Assembly: GCF_001723175.1 (NCBI RefSeq)
Contig: NC_064656.1
Span: 1,178,001-1,242,000, forward strand
Direction: 5' to 3'
DNA length: 64,000 nt
From: Penicillium oxalicum
Taxonomy: Eukaryota; Ascomycota; Eurotiomycetes; Eurotiales; Aspergillaceae
The notes under the pieces are model-generated. The model saw only the letters and a program-made list of their open reading frames with translations, was not told the origin of the DNA and did not search any database. Below are positions 1-11,937 of the stretch, piece after piece; position 1 is the first letter of the stretch, and each line of letters opens with the position of its first letter. A program made the position numbers and the translations under genes.

Positions 1-675
1 GAGAGCCCCGAAGAATACCTCGGTGTGGCATCCAACTATCTCTCCGAGCTGCAGCCCGGCGAGCGCGCTCACATTTCCGTCCGCCCATCTGGCTCAGGCT
101 TCAAGCCCCCGGTCGATCTTCAGACCCCAATGATCATGGCGTGTGCCGGCAGCGGTCTGGCGCCGTTCCGCGGATTCGTCATGGATCGCGCGGAAAGGAT
201 TCGCGGTCGTCGCAATTCGATCGATGCGACCGACGCCTCAGAAACTGATAAGCCTGCCAAGGCCATACTGTACGTGGGCTGCCGCACTGAAGGCAAGGAC
301 GACATTCACGCCGAGGAGTTGGCGGCGTGGGCGGCGCAGGGAGCCGTTGATGTTCGCTGGGCCTACAGCCGTCCCTCCGATGGATCGGCCGGCAAGCACG
401 TGCAAGACCTGATGCTGGAAGATCGAAAGGAGCTGGTTGAGTTGTTTGACCGGGGTGCAAAGATCTATGTATGCGGTAGTACGGGTGTGGGCAATGCAGT
501 GCGTGATGCCTGCAAGACGATGTATTTGGAACGTCGTCGTGAGGTGATTCGGGATGCGAAGGAAAGTGGGAAAGAGCTCGGTCCGGAGGCCGAGCTGGAT
601 GAGGACACTGCGGCGGATCGATTCTTTGATCAACTGAGGACGAAGTCGCGATATGCGACCGATGTCTTCACTTGA
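1..675 (+). CDS. Bifunctional cytochrome P450:NADPH-P450 reductase (CYP505-like), C-terminal part only
   Basis: The reading frame is open from the first base, so the gene starts outside the window. What remains is the NADPH-binding half of a ferredoxin-reductase-type module. A CAGSGLAPFRGF pyrophosphate-binding stretch is followed by ILYVGCR, AYSRP, a KIYVCGST nicotinamide-site stretch and a terminal RYATDVF. This order is that of diflavin reductases. The linker wording (YLSELQPGE, VRPSGSGF) recalls the reductase half of self-sufficient fungal P450s (P450foxy family, fatty-acid subterminal hydroxylases), in which heme, FMN and FAD domains are fused. The heme domain is not visible, so a stand-alone reductase cannot be excluded. 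Translation ends at a TGA at 673-675, followed by a purine-rich 3' region. Confidence 0.8.
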   Translation, partial: ESPEEYLGVASNYLSELQPGERAHISVRPSGSGFKPPVDLQTPMIMACAGSGLAPFRGFVMDRAERIRGRRNSIDATDASETDKPAKAILYVGCRTEGKDDIHAEELAAWAAQGAVDVRWAYSRPSDGSAGKHVQDLMLEDRKELVELFDRGAKIYVCGSTGVGNAVRDACKTMYLERRREVIRDAKESGKELGPEAELDEDTAADRFFDQLRTKSRYATDVFT

Positions 676-1242
676 AAAGGCCCACCGGAAGCGAGAGAAA
701 GAGAGAAAGAAAGAAACATAGGGAAAAAACGGGGGAGAAAAGGAGAGATTGGTGCGAGCCTGGTGCTGTCAATTTCTGCGAGTTCTTTTTCCAAGTCGAA
801 TAAGCGATCTACATAATATTGGCGAAAGCCGCGGGTTTCTTTTCTTACTCGCAATTCAATCCACACTCTATTGAGAGTTTTCTTATTTGCCGAGTAAATA
901 TGACCAATATGCTGCTAGACAACCCCAACCTTCTGCTTGGCGTAGTAGGCACGCACGCACTCACTGCGGTGGAATCTCTCAATCACGTTTAGAGAGCCTG
1001 CTTTTGTTCTTGTCTAACATTGGAAGAACAGACATTTTCATGAACCTCTTCGAAATTCCAACTCTCGAAAAGGCATGTATACCAGCCCAACAGGGACTCT
1101 TGCGAGTTATCTATTGCGTCTTTGATGATTTTCATCATCTTCTAATGGAGAGTCATTCATCCAGTCATGGCAACCCATGCCTCTGTACAAAGTCCACAGT
1201 GACCGAAAACTCTACACAAATTATCATTGCCACTAGATCATT
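676..1242. other. Convergent 3' intergenic region
   Basis: No gene is seen here. A purine-only tract at about 690-750 probably lies in the 3' UTR of the reductase gene. The rest is the shared terminator space with the acyltransferase gene on the other strand. Confidence 0.5.
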
Positions 1243-2774
1243 TCAGCTCACCAAAGCACCCGGTAGTCCCTCTTTCTTCAAGACTACTCCTCCAACCCCT
1301 TCACTTTCCCCAAACGCAGTCTCCGATAACCAATCCACCAAACGACCACAGGGGGGGTCGATATAGACCGTCCACAGATAAGACATGTACAGAAGAGTGG
1401 CATAGAAAATCGGCACAGCAACCATAAAAGCACCCAGACCTCCTTTGTCCAGATATTTCGGATTTCCCTCCGCATCCACCGGGTAAAGCCCTTCCTTAAT
1501 AGCGGAGTCCCGGTACACCAACCACGTCAGAAGCGTGCGTATCAGCGTGTTGTGAATCAAGTAGATCGGGAAAGAGATCCGGCCCAAGAAGTTCATGATC
1601 GGGTGAGACAGGATTTCGCGAGCGTCTGGGGAGAAAAAGACACCGAAGGAAATGAATGTTGTTCCAACGGAGATCACGTAGCGGTTGACTTCGGCGCCGG
1701 CTGGGACGAGGTATATTGCTACGGTGTTGATTGCGTTGCTCCAGGGCGTCCAGTCGGCGTGGTCTTCGGGGAAGGAGGCGAGGAGTAAGCCGAATAGAAT
1801 CATGGAGAAAGACGTGATTCGTGAGAGGGCCGAAGTGGCGCGAGGTCCGTAGTCGACACTGAGTTCGGCGAGGAGCATTCCAGCATAGATGTTCAAGTCG
1901 GTGAGAGCTTGGTCGGGGTAAGGAGTTGTTAATGACTCAATATTTGAGAGAAACACGCACACGGTGGAAGAAGAGAAAGAGTGTATAGGGGACGACTCGC
2001 GGGAGATTTCAAGACTCACCTTGACCTCCGGCCCAGGCAAAGATGTACAGAAAGACAAGTATCGGTTTTGTCCAGCGCGGTTGAGTATACGCTGTGCCCA
2101 GAAGCGTGAGATACACGATCATCGAGCCCTTGACGAAGAATGGAATGGTCCAGTAGGTATGATCATAGATGCCAACTCCATCATGCCAGAATACCGTCAA
2201 ATTGAGCAATAAGCCCTTGAGAGCGGCCCCAAATGTCGGACCAGGCGCCACAGCGCCCACACGGATCCAGAACGAATCCGTCTGTGCCGCCATATGGTAT
2301 CCATTCAATTGACAGACCATCCATCCGATGATCAGGGCAGCATTGGTCGGAAGAACCAGTTTGGCTGTTCGTGAGAAGGTCGTTTTGGACAAACAGTGAA
2401 GAGCCAGACCGGCATCACCTTGGCGAACTCTCTTTCGGGTACTGTACGAATTGACATATCCGGTGATCAGAAAGAATAGTGCGACTGCTGTACGGCCTCC
2501 CATAAAGAGGCGCAGGAATGGATATTGAAAGAGAGAGACGGCGCCATGTTCATCGATTGCAGGAGAATTCAGCCAACTGGCAAAACATGAGCAGAGATGA
2601 TAGGTCACCACAACTATGGCGGCAATTCCCCGAAGACCCTAGATGAAGAGGGGAAAAACATGGTTGTGAGTCAGTACTATCACTGTTGAGATATGGATCT
2701 TTGGCATTTTCGGTAAAAAGGAAGTATTGATCACTCACATCTATCCAGTTGTTTGCTCGGTGCTTGTTCGCCAT
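1243..2774 (-). CDS. Membrane acyltransferase 3 family protein, three exons
   Basis: Exons read on the minus strand are 2739-2774, 2020-2638 and 1243-1907. Introns of 100 and 112 nt have GTGAGT donors, and phases 0 and 1 agree across the joins, giving 439 aa. Exon 2 opens with GLRGIAAIVVVTYH, the family signature whose histidine is taken as catalytic. It is followed by several hydrophobic spans, for example the VALFFLITGYV and SMILFGLLLASF stretches and FLGRISFPIYLIHNTLI near the C terminus. Such proteins transfer acyl groups to sugars, sterols or secondary metabolites at internal membranes. The substrate cannot be told from sequence, and no biosynthetic cluster surrounds it. The short first exon (12 codons) is inferred from the only upstream ATG that splices in frame. 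Confidence 0.82.
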
Positions 2775-3759
2775 GGCTTGAGCCTGCCGGTCGCTGGAGG
2801 GGAAAAGGGTTGATGAAAAAGAACGATCATATTGAATGTTGGCTCCATGTTGAGCAGGACCAGATCAATGAGCACCTAATCAATAGATTTCCGAATGCAA
2901 CAAGACCTGTCAATAAGATACCTTTTCTGACTTTGTCAATGATCGAAGTCAAGGACCCAAGCACAATTTCGACCGGATGCAGCAGTTGCCGGCATGCCGA
3001 CACGGACTCGCTTAGTGGGCGACACCTCCTGGCCGCCTCTTTTTGTTTAACAAGAAGCTGTGTAATGGGAATTATGTCTGATCCAGTAAGTCCTACATTT
3101 GATGAGCCTCGAGAAACACTTGTTTGCAATTTCTCACGTAGAAAGATCAGCATCAAGGCAAATAATCCTGCTTTTTCTAGAGTTGGCCCTAAATGGAATC
3201 ATCTACGCCGAAAGACTTAAAGAATCTCTTTCACCCGTCCTGATATCAAGTCTGATCCATTTCAATAATCTGCATTCTTTTTTCCCCTTTATTTTTGTGC
3301 TCTTGAAAAACGTTTGCGACAAACAGGCAGTCTGAAACAGGGATAAGCACCGGACAAGTTTCCTCAGGCTGATAGGATGTTCATCGACCGAGATCTGCGC
3401 TGCCCATTCCAGAGCCGCCGGAGCATTCCTCCGGCTTTGTCTGACCAACTTGTTGCTTGGTGCTTGCTTTGAATTTTCTCTCATAAGTTCAAAAGGGCAG
3501 CATGGTCGCCTCTGTCAAAGGGCATATATCATTTAAAGCAACAATGAGATGAAAGATCACAAAACGATAGTATTCCGAGCGCTCAGCAGCAGCACCCAAG
3601 GGGCTCCTCCCTTGGACCTCCCTTTTCTTCGAGATTCACAGACCGTTCAATTTGTCTGACCCATCGCATCATCGATCTTCCTGCACAGATTTCGTGTCAG
3701 TCCATACACGGAAAGCACTTCATGCTATTGCGCCCGAGCGCTGATCACCACTCGCACGG
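2775..3759. other. Intergenic region, no gene seen
   Basis: This region of nearly 1 kb holds the promoter of the acyltransferase gene and the 3' flank of the GT34 gene. The short open frames inside it lack codon bias, domain motifs or splice partners. Confidence 0.5.
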
Positions 3760-4854
3760 CTACTTGCCGCCGCCTTGGAAAGCTTCAATCTCCGCAACGC
3801 CATCACGCAATTTGTTGGTCACCATCTCAGGAACTTCCACATCTTCTCGCTGGTCCCAGTATCTGGCCCAAGCACCTTCGCAGATATGATCACCTCCGCA
3901 GCCAGCAAAATGCACCACATGATCACCCGTTTCCCAGTGTAACCCGAGGGCGTTATAGTCTGGATAAGCATTCATAGAACGTTGGTTCATACAGGCCGCA
4001 TGGTTTCGAACAATATCATGGTGCTGCCACATGTGTGTCCATCCATCATTCTCAGGGAAGACCCAGTTCTGAGAGATGTACAGTGGTTCGGTCCACATGT
4101 CCAGGAGCCAGTCGCTCCACTCGCCCCGTCGCATGAGAAAGTTGCCCACATTCATACCCCAATGATCCAGCGAGATGACAAATTTGATATCCTCATGGCG
4201 GTAGGTTGTCGGTGTTCGATAACCGGTGTCTTGGCCTCCAGCGCCGTTGATGGGATAATCAAGCAGGATGTTGCGGTCCATGCCTTGCGGGGACAGTACG
4301 TGGTCATAAATGTTGAGCGACATGTTCATGATGATAATGTCGATGTCCATCCACCAGATCCATTCTGCCTCTGGGAAACGGTCGAATGCATCTCGCAGGA
4401 TTGGAATTTTATTCCAATAGATGGGTGCCCCGTCGGGAAGATTGTAGCTGGTCATGTTCGCCCACATGAACTCTAATCCGTGCTTCAGGGCGTATGTCAT
4501 CCGATTCTCATATACCATTTCTTTGATGCGTGGCATGCCCAGCATTCGATTATTCCCTGTGCTGCCAGTCACCATGACGATTGAGCCGGGAGCATGTGTA
4601 TCAGCGCCACCGGCAGAAATGCTGTGAGTCTTGGAACTGCCTCCCGAGTAGAGGCTTCCCACTCCATCTGATATTTTGTCATAAAGACCCGATGATGGAG
4701 GCCACGGTGGTGTTTGCACGGCGAGTGCCTTCCATAGAATCTAGTATAGATCTCAGTGTCACTAGCCCTCATCATGGCGCGAGAATCAACTCACCACGAA
4801 GCCCGTGATCAGCAGTACAGCCAGGAAAAGCTTTGGCGAAGCTTTCAGCCCCAT
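3760..4854 (-). CDS. GT34 family Golgi glycosyltransferase (Gma12/Mnn10 type), two exons
   Basis: Exon 1 is 4795-4854 and exon 2 is 3760-4740, with a 54-nt intron (GTGAGT...CTAG), giving 346 aa. The 20 residues of exon 1 form a short basic head and a hydrophobic anchor (LFLAVLLITGF), typical of type II Golgi enzymes. The body has VTGSTGN, then WIWWMDIDIII near residue 152, whose D-x-D chelates the Mn-nucleotide-sugar complex. Further on are a DHWGMNVGNFLMR stretch and a C-terminal HFAGCGG block, all characteristic of the galactosyltransferase/mannosyltransferase GMA12/MNN10 family. Whether it adds alpha-1,2-galactose or alpha-1,6-mannose cannot be decided here. It diverges from a GT71 gene 835 bp away, suggesting a shared role in N-glycan or galactomannan building. 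Confidence 0.88.
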
Positions 4855-5689
4855 TTCGGAGGGCGTCGAATCTAGGATTAAAGCGTGGAGTACGCTTGGT
4901 TGTCAATGACTCTGCTTCACTAGCCTCACCGAAGAACTGAATATCTATTGGCTTTGAAACAAAAAGAACCTCAGAGCGAAGCGCAAAGAGAGAAGTTAGG
5001 CAAGCCAGATTTTGGACATACGGGGACTTGCTGGGGAGGTCCATCTATGGGAGGGTCCGAGCAGTTACCTCCACCAACACAGAAGCATACTGAATAGACA
5101 ACGCTCTTCCAGGACACCGTATGTACCAGTTGGTTCCCTGTAAAAAGAGCGCTCATCCTTGGGGTGGGAATCCTGGTCATCCGCATCCGGTCGCCGGCGT
5201 CCTTCTCAGCGTCACATTCACAGCAACTTGTAAGTTGCAGGAGGGCAGTCGCAAATGATTTGCGCAGTGAAAACCAGCATAATCACTCTTCACGTTGCTG
5301 ACATATCCTCCATGGTAGATCACAGGTCTGCGTAATTGGTACTGTAGACCGGAAGTTTTTGAAGATCTAGTTAACCGTGGTTGGTGATGAGCTCAGCGAT
5401 GCGTGCGGGAGCTGCGTGGCCGGCTATACAGAAAACCGCATCCGGGCAAACTCAAACGAGCCGAATCGAGACTTCTTGAGTCCTGATGCGGCGCGGGTCC
5501 AGGAATAGCTCAAACAAATGAGAGGAAAACAATCGTGGGTCCCAATTTCTTGAGCTCTTGTGTCTTTTCAAACAAGAGTTGCTCAAGTGATTTTGCTCCG
5601 CACGTAAGATCTCTGCGGCCATCTCAGTCTTGCCTATCTCTCGCTTTTGTTTGGAGACTCGAATTGCCAATGGGCGACACCAGCTCAAG
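4855..5689. promoter_or_regulatory. Divergent promoter region between GT34 and GT71 genes
   Basis: This region separates two oppositely transcribed glycosyltransferase genes and must contain both promoters. No coding exon with in-frame splicing was found and no specific binding site is claimed. The role follows from gene arrangement only. Confidence 0.45.
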
Positions 5690-7159
5690 ATGAGCTTTGC
5701 ACGAGCGTTACGCCGAGGCCGAATTCTTTTCCCATTGTTTCTCGGTGTTGTTCTCGTCTGGTGCCTGACAACACAGCTGGAGTTGGTGCAAAGAGCATCT
5801 TCGTTCAAGGATGTGCAAATCGCAGACTCTTACCATATCAACGAGCATATCGAATTTTGGACCGAATTTCAGCCATTACTTCTCGCCTTTGAGCCGCAAT
5901 GTCGTTCGCCTCAGCGTCTTGGAAAAGCGCCCCCAATCGGGTTCACAATGTCCGATCCAGCTCCTCGACCCGAGCTTCTGAAAATGTCCCCTCGAGAAAT
6001 TCTACACATGAAGAGCGCTCACAGTGGCTTTGTCAAAGCCATCAGTACAGACCCGCCCCGACTCAACTACACGGCAGGGACAAAAGGGCTGGTGACCACT
6101 GCAGGAGGTTCATACCTGCCCGTCTTGGTGGTTTCGCTGCGTATGCTGCGTCGGACAGGATCGAGGTTGCCAGTGGAAGTTTTCCTCGCCACGCACGAGG
6201 AGCATGAGGAGAAAATATGTGATCAAGTCCTTCCCTCGCTGGGAGCCAGATGCATTGTCATGACAGACATCCTGAACGCGGCGCCCGGAACGGTCAAGAT
6301 CGAAAAGTATCAGCTGAAGCCATTCGCGATGCTCTTTTCCTCGTTCGAAGAAATTCTGTTCCTCGATGCCGACGCTTTCCCTTTATCGAAGCCAGAGTCC
6401 ATCTTTGAGAACGAGCCTTTCAAAAGCACGAAGATGGTCACTTGGCCTGATTTCTGGGCCTCAACCGCCTCGCCGTTGTACTATCAAATATCATCGCAGG
6501 AGGTCGTGTCTACCAACGCACGACAATCGACAGAGTCTGGAGAGTTGCTCATCTCCAAGAAGAGCCATCTGAGGACTCTTTTGCTGTCCACGTATTACAA
6601 TTTTTGGGGGCCTTCGCACTATTACCGACTCCTCTCGCAGGGCGCACCAGGAGAAGGTGACAAGGAGACTTTCATCACTGCTGCAGCTGCGCTGGGCGAG
6701 CCATTCTACCAAGTCAGCGAGCCGCTTCGCGCCATCGGCCATCGCAAAGAAGGTGGACTGGCCGGATCAGCAATGGTGCAATTTAACCCTGTCGAGGACT
6801 ACAAGCTCACCCAACGAGGGCAATGGCGCGTAAAGGGAGACCAAGCGGTAGCACCGAGGCCGTTTTTCATCCACGCCAATTTCCCCAAATTCAACCCTGC
6901 GACAATTTTCTCCAGCGAGAACGAGGTGAAGCCAGTTTTCAATGACGACGGCTCCTTCACGCGGGCTTGGACAATCCCTGAAGAGACAATCCAGGCTTTT
7001 GGTCGTGATGTGGAAAAGGAATTTTGGGCAGACATCCTTTGGACGGGATGTGATCTCGAGACGGAGTTTGAGACTTGGAAAACCATGTCAGGAATTTGCG
7101 AAGGAGTCAAGAAGTACTGGGAATCTCAATTTGGATCAGAAAATCCGGCTGAGGCATAG
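5690..7159 (+). CDS. GT71-like alpha-mannosyltransferase (Mnn1/Mnn2 family), single exon
   Basis: The product is 489 aa from the ATG at 5690. An in-frame ATG 60 bp upstream would add 20 residues, but the downstream start gives the standard type II layout: a short tail with arginines (RALRRGR) followed by the anchor ILFPLFLGVVLVWCL. The catalytic domain shows GLVTTAGGSYLPVLVVSLRMLR, PVEVFLA, YQLKPFAMLFSSFEEILFLDADAFPL (D-x-D at about 225-229), GELLISK, GDKETFI and a HANFPKF stretch near the C terminus. These are the landmarks of fungal GT71 mannosyltransferases, which extend mannan side chains in the Golgi using GDP-mannose. No intron is needed. Linkage specificity (alpha-1,2 or alpha-1,3) is undetermined. 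Confidence 0.86.
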   Translation: MSFARALRRGRILFPLFLGVVLVWCLTTQLELVQRASSFKDVQIADSYHINEHIEFWTEFQPLLLAFEPQCRSPQRLGKAPPIGFTMSDPAPRPELLKMSPREILHMKSAHSGFVKAISTDPPRLNYTAGTKGLVTTAGGSYLPVLVVSLRMLRRTGSRLPVEVFLATHEEHEEKICDQVLPSLGARCIVMTDILNAAPGTVKIEKYQLKPFAMLFSSFEEILFLDADAFPLSKPESIFENEPFKSTKMVTWPDFWASTASPLYYQISSQEVVSTNARQSTESGELLISKKSHLRTLLLSTYYNFWGPSHYYRLLSQGAPGEGDKETFITAAAALGEPFYQVSEPLRAIGHRKEGGLAGSAMVQFNPVEDYKLTQRGQWRVKGDQAVAPRPFFIHANFPKFNPATIFSSENEVKPVFNDDGSFTRAWTIPEETIQAFGRDVEKEFWADILWTGCDLETEFETWKTMSGICEGVKKYWESQFGSENPAEA

Positions 7160-7363
7160 CATTCACACAAAGATCCTCAAAATGGCCTCGGCTGTAGCTA
7201 GTCGGATGAAGGCATTCCTTCCATCTCAAAAAAAAATCAAAATCACACAAACGAGCAAACAAACACATTTCTATCATTAATCGTATGTTTCATGACCGTT
7301 CGTGACTCAAATGCCTTCTTCGCGAATTTCCGTGACATAGGTGAAGAGAAGCAGTTCAAGGGA

Positions 7364-9680
7364 TCACAAATCGTACGGTGTATCTTTTCGCGTGACATAA
7401 ATCTGGCCAACAAGGACAGTGCATCCAACGACCATCGAAATGGTGATGATCGGGAGATTGATCCTGGCAAAATCAATACTCTTGACACGAATAAACTTTC
7501 TGTTCAAGATATCACGCCATAACAGCCCAGCAAGCGATGCACTGAATGCGGTACTGAATGCTCCGTAGTTCACGCCCAAAGCCATGCTGTAGACAGTGGC
7601 CCAGAATGTGCGCTCGCTGATGGGTAATCCGTTCTGGTGATGTATTTCTTGCCATGATTGAATCACCCGGGAAAGCAGAATCGTCGTACCAATATTGGTC
7701 CCGGCGAACTAAATATCGACAGAAAATGATTAGTCAACAGTCGCCCACTACAGACGTTTTTGCATCAGTCACGAGTCTTACGTTGCATAGAATGACGGAC
7801 AAAAAGCCCATGCCACCAATAGCGCCAACAGTCCCTGTCTTATTGACCCAGCGGTCCCACCCGTATGCAAAGACAGGAACCCAGCCCTTCGTCACGAGAG
7901 CTTGAACGAGAACAAACATTGAAAATGCAAATGGGACAAGTGGAAATGGCATGTGTGAAACCACGACGGTGACGGTTGGGAAGGTGACTTGTAACCAACG
8001 ATAGGTCTCTTCGCAAAGCGAAACCAGAGTTCGTGGACCTTTCATCTCGGCTTCCTCCAAAATGTCCACTTTCTCACAGCCCTCAGCGAATCTTGACGTC
8101 TTTTCGACTGCCACTCGCTTTTTGTCTTGATCAGGTTGGCTTAAGTGATCTGTTCGAGCGGTAGCTTCTGACGTTTTCGGGGATGGCTCAGCGTACGGGC
8201 CTTCAAGCACTGGGAATTTTTCCTGACCAGCATCCGCTATCTTCAACCCTTGAAAATCGGATGGGACCATTTGACCTCCTTGAGTCGAGGTCTGGGATGC
8301 AATTTGGGCTGAGTTTCTCACGGTCACCGGAAAACTCTGTTCGTTGATTTCAGTTCCCGTGGCATTCTGGTCGTGCAAGGATTGTGGACGCTCTTTGGTG
8401 CCCTTTGCCTCCATGTCACGTTGTTCGATCTTCCGTTGGCCCTCAGCGGCAATTTCTCGTGTCTGATGGCGATGCATCCAACCAGATGCAAGATCCCAGC
8501 AGAACATGACAAAGGCTCCAGGCAAGGTGACCCAGAACACAGGATGTGTCTCACCCGACGAGAAGGCCGCGTTTAGTGCGAGAAGAGTGATGAGAGTCGA
8601 CGCCATGATGAAGGCGCCAAACATCGCAGATTTTTTATCCAAAAACGGATTCATGACCTCTTCCAATGACAACAACTTGCTGTCCTCAGTGTCCACAGCT
8701 TCCACGTCAGCACCACCTCGGGCGTTAGGAATGTTTGGATTGATCGGATCCTTTTTCTTCACTTCCTCGGGAAGTTCGTGCATCTGGATCGAAATGGGGA
8801 TCAAAGCCTTGTCCGCAAATATGATATAAAGTAAGAATGGATATAGGATAACTGCCGTGGCCACCACGGGGACGATCATGTTGGCAGTGTATTTGATGAA
8901 GGTAATGTTGAAGGCTCCCGCCAGTACCAGATTGGTCGGGTTGGAGGAAACCAGGATCGCAGATGCGATATTAGCGATCGCAAATTGAGTATGGATCCAG
9001 GCTCTTGGATGCATGATATTGCTCGATACCCGAGTCATATAAGCCAGGAAGGCTGTGCCAGACAAGATGATCGGGTCATTGCCGATGAAGCTGCCGAGTC
9101 CGAAGAAAAATGCGTATAGGTAGAAGAACAATCGATGACCAACGCTAGCGCTTCGTTGAAGAACCTTGAATGCAAGCCATCGGATCAAGCCCGACGCATC
9201 AATGGAGATGGCGATGTAGGCTAAGGTGAGGAAAAAGGCCATGATATCAATCGGTGAGATATTGTCGGAGCCCAGAGTTCCATCGTGAACTTCTTTGCGC
9301 CCAATGGCCAGGATGGCGAGCAAGAACAGATCGGCTGCTAAAGGTGCGGTCACAAAGTTTAGGGGAAAATTGAATCGTATGAATAATCGATTCTCGTCTC
9401 GCGTGGGCGAGGAGAGTTTGCGAGGACGAATAATGCGCACAGCGCTCAAGGTATCAAGAGCCGCATGATAAAGCCACCTTGGAACGAAGATGGGCACTTT
9501 GAAAGGAAAAAGCACAATGATGTCTGCGTGGCGACGGGAAACGCGACAATGGAGAGTCAGCCTGCCACGCTCGCAAGCACGGCTTTAGAGATCGGTGTAC
9601 TCACTGGTGATTACAAAAACAATCAGGGTGACTATAGATCGCCAGTCCCTGATCTTGCTGGTATCCAGGTCTCCTGCCAT
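7364..9680 (-). CDS. ArsB/CitMHS-type membrane ion transporter, three exons
   Basis: Exons are 9605-9680, 7782-9523 and 7364-7708. Introns of 81 and 73 nt have GTGAGT and GTAAGA donors and phases 1 and 0, giving 720 aa. The first exon supplies a soluble head and most of the first membrane span (SIVTLIVFVIT). The central exon carries many spans, including LGSFIGNDPIILSGTAFL and ANIASAILVSSNPTNLVLAG, the half-repeat signature of the citrate-transporter/arsenite-permease fold. The last exon restores CNFAGTNIGTTILLSRV, the matching second repeat. About 190 charged, Ser/Gln-rich residues between the halves form a probable cytoplasmic loop. Fungal members are annotated variously as arsenite efflux, Na+/H+ antiport or dicarboxylate carriers. 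No arsenic gene is nearby, so the substrate is open. Confidence 0.85.
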
Positions 9681-11937
9681 TTCCGACACTCTGCCACTGT
9701 CGAGGTTTGGACACGATGCGGGGTTGCGGTGGCTTCAGACAGCCGACCGTGAGGGTTTTGGTTCTCGTCTACGGCGTCGACACCGGAAATTTCCCCCCCC
9801 TTGCCGCGTCTGCCGTTGATGCAATTTCCAAGCACTCAGAAGCGACCGACCTTCTGACCTTCTCCTCTGAGGTTCAATTAATGGACGTCGTGGCCAAAGT
9901 CAGCTTCGCGTAGATTCAGGCCTCGAATGTCAGCTGATTGCGCAGTTTCGCAGTGCAGTTCAAGTCCAGCAGATCTTCCTGTGGCATCGGCTTGAGGCGA
10001 ACAGCGCCCGAGTCGGTCCAAAGCTGGCGAATGGCCCGTCGGGAATCGATTTTGAAATGATGATGTGACGATCTCGCAGCCTGAAGCTGGCTTTTTTTCA
10101 GCATGAAGAATGTGGGATGATCAGTCACCGGATTGAAGCCATCTTAGCATCGGATGTCCAAGAGTCGAATAGGCCGGATGATAGCATTGACCTTGCTAGC
10201 GCAGTGCAGCACGGATTTCCTTGTCTTTAAAGAGTGCAAGCTTTCCCCCATCTGGGCCATTTATCAACACAGCCCTGCGAGCATCCCTGGGCGAACTAGT
10301 CATCAAGTAAACTCCACACCGCTGCCCGTGTGTGAGCCTCTTTTCGGCCTGTTACAGCCAAGATGACTGGCATAAGGGAATAGTGACCCCGCCCGTGAGC
10401 ACTCAGCCTTCAGACCGTCCTGTGCGAGGCCGCCAAGGGACCTGGTTATACCCTGGAGAGAATCGGGCAATTGGCCAGCGAAGGGTCTATACGTGAGGTG
10501 GGTGAAGGGCAAGAAGTTCGTGCGGAGAAACTCGATGGAAACTGTCAACATGACTGACGGACCACAGCCATGTGTCAAGGGGACAAGACTCGACTGATTT
10601 CTACGAGAGATCCCTGCTTAGTTCACCTTTCGAGGAAGCAATATTCAGGCACGATTTTACACTCTCTAAGCACTAAGCCAAAGGCACAGTAGAGAACAGA
10701 GGTCTTCAGAATCTCCCGGGAAATAATAAATGTGCCATTGTGCACAACCCTACACCCAACCACCCCACGCTGACGGTGAGTGGGTCACCTGAGCACTAGC
10801 AACCATGTCCATGTGGGAGTTGTTTATCAAACCATCTATTCACAGCCACGCCGTCCTCGACATCCTCGATCCATCGGGCCGTGTGCATACTTCGAATATT
10901 AGGGCTCAATGCTCATACTATATGCATGGCTGGGATGGGGACTTACAGCCACTGATCTTGACTGTACAAGATCTTCACCCACCTGAAGAATCGCACCAGT
11001 CGCAACGCAACGCTTGACCCCTCAGATTGGTGAGATGGACAAACATGCACGAGACCCTTGACGAAATGCTCTTAGCCTCTTCCAGAAAGACTAAGCCAAC
11101 GAGAGTAACCGGAGGCTGGAGTCAAAAGAACACCCCCGGAACACAGCCCCCATGCACGATGCTATCAGCCCAATCAAAAGGGGATCACCGGTTGCCCGAC
11201 GGCTGATCCTGCCCCGCCTCGTATCCTGCGAGGCCGTTGTGGTGGCCATCACTTGAACAATTTTCCGTTCAAGAGAATAAACCAGGGTGGGCGAAACCAC
11301 GAGGTTGGTATAGCCTGAGCGTTTTAACGTTCGGCCAGGCCGACTCCCTATGATACGTCTCACCCCTCAGTGCATTTCCACGCGTGTCAAGTCAGGCCTG
11401 AGGCAGAGAGATGAGGCTCTGGGTGCTCTCTGCCTGCCAATTACCGTCGAGAGACATGCGCGGCACTAATCGCAGTGGACATGGATGCTGTCAATGCCGT
11501 GCCCCGGCTGCAGAAAGGTACTAGGCCCTTTTAACGCAGTCTCCCGTGATAACACCTTGGGATCTTTGCAACAAGATCATCTCAATCCACTATATGGATG
11601 ATAGCATGAGACAGGGAGGTGTTCATACATGACATCCTCGGACTAGACACCCCCCAAATCATTTCGCAGACGACATTGCCCACTCTTTGCCTTGCAGGGA
11701 GTACATGAAGACCTAGCGGCAATGCCAGCTATTCCCTCATCTGTGCATCAGCTCGGAAATTCCCTCATTTATCGCAGCCTCAACGAGGCCTCACCAGTGA
11801 CCACGCAAAGAGTCCTTGAAGTCGTTTGTGCCTGGCCTGTGTCAGGACAGTATGGGCCTGGAACGCGAGTCTTGTAAGATGCCTGATTGAACGCTCATCG
11901 TGCAGCTTGTGCAACGAAGGGAGACGAGCAGAGTCTA
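9681..11937. other. 2.3-kb intergenic region without recognisable gene
   Basis: This region lies between two divergently oriented genes. It contains a 70-codon frame (10,808 ATG region to 11,017) and a 90-codon minus-strand frame (11,091-11,363). Neither matches a family I know or has splice partners, and no tRNA was found by eye. Confidence 0.4.

Noticed and set aside
10808..11017. Plus-strand frame of about 70 codons beginning with an ATG in good context
   Set aside because: It is short and isolated, without conservation evidence or motif. It is kept only as a note.
11091..11363. 90-codon minus-strand frame between the transporter and the membrane protein gene
   Set aside because: It has no recognised family, no splice signals that extend it and no clear codon bias. 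It is too weak to call.
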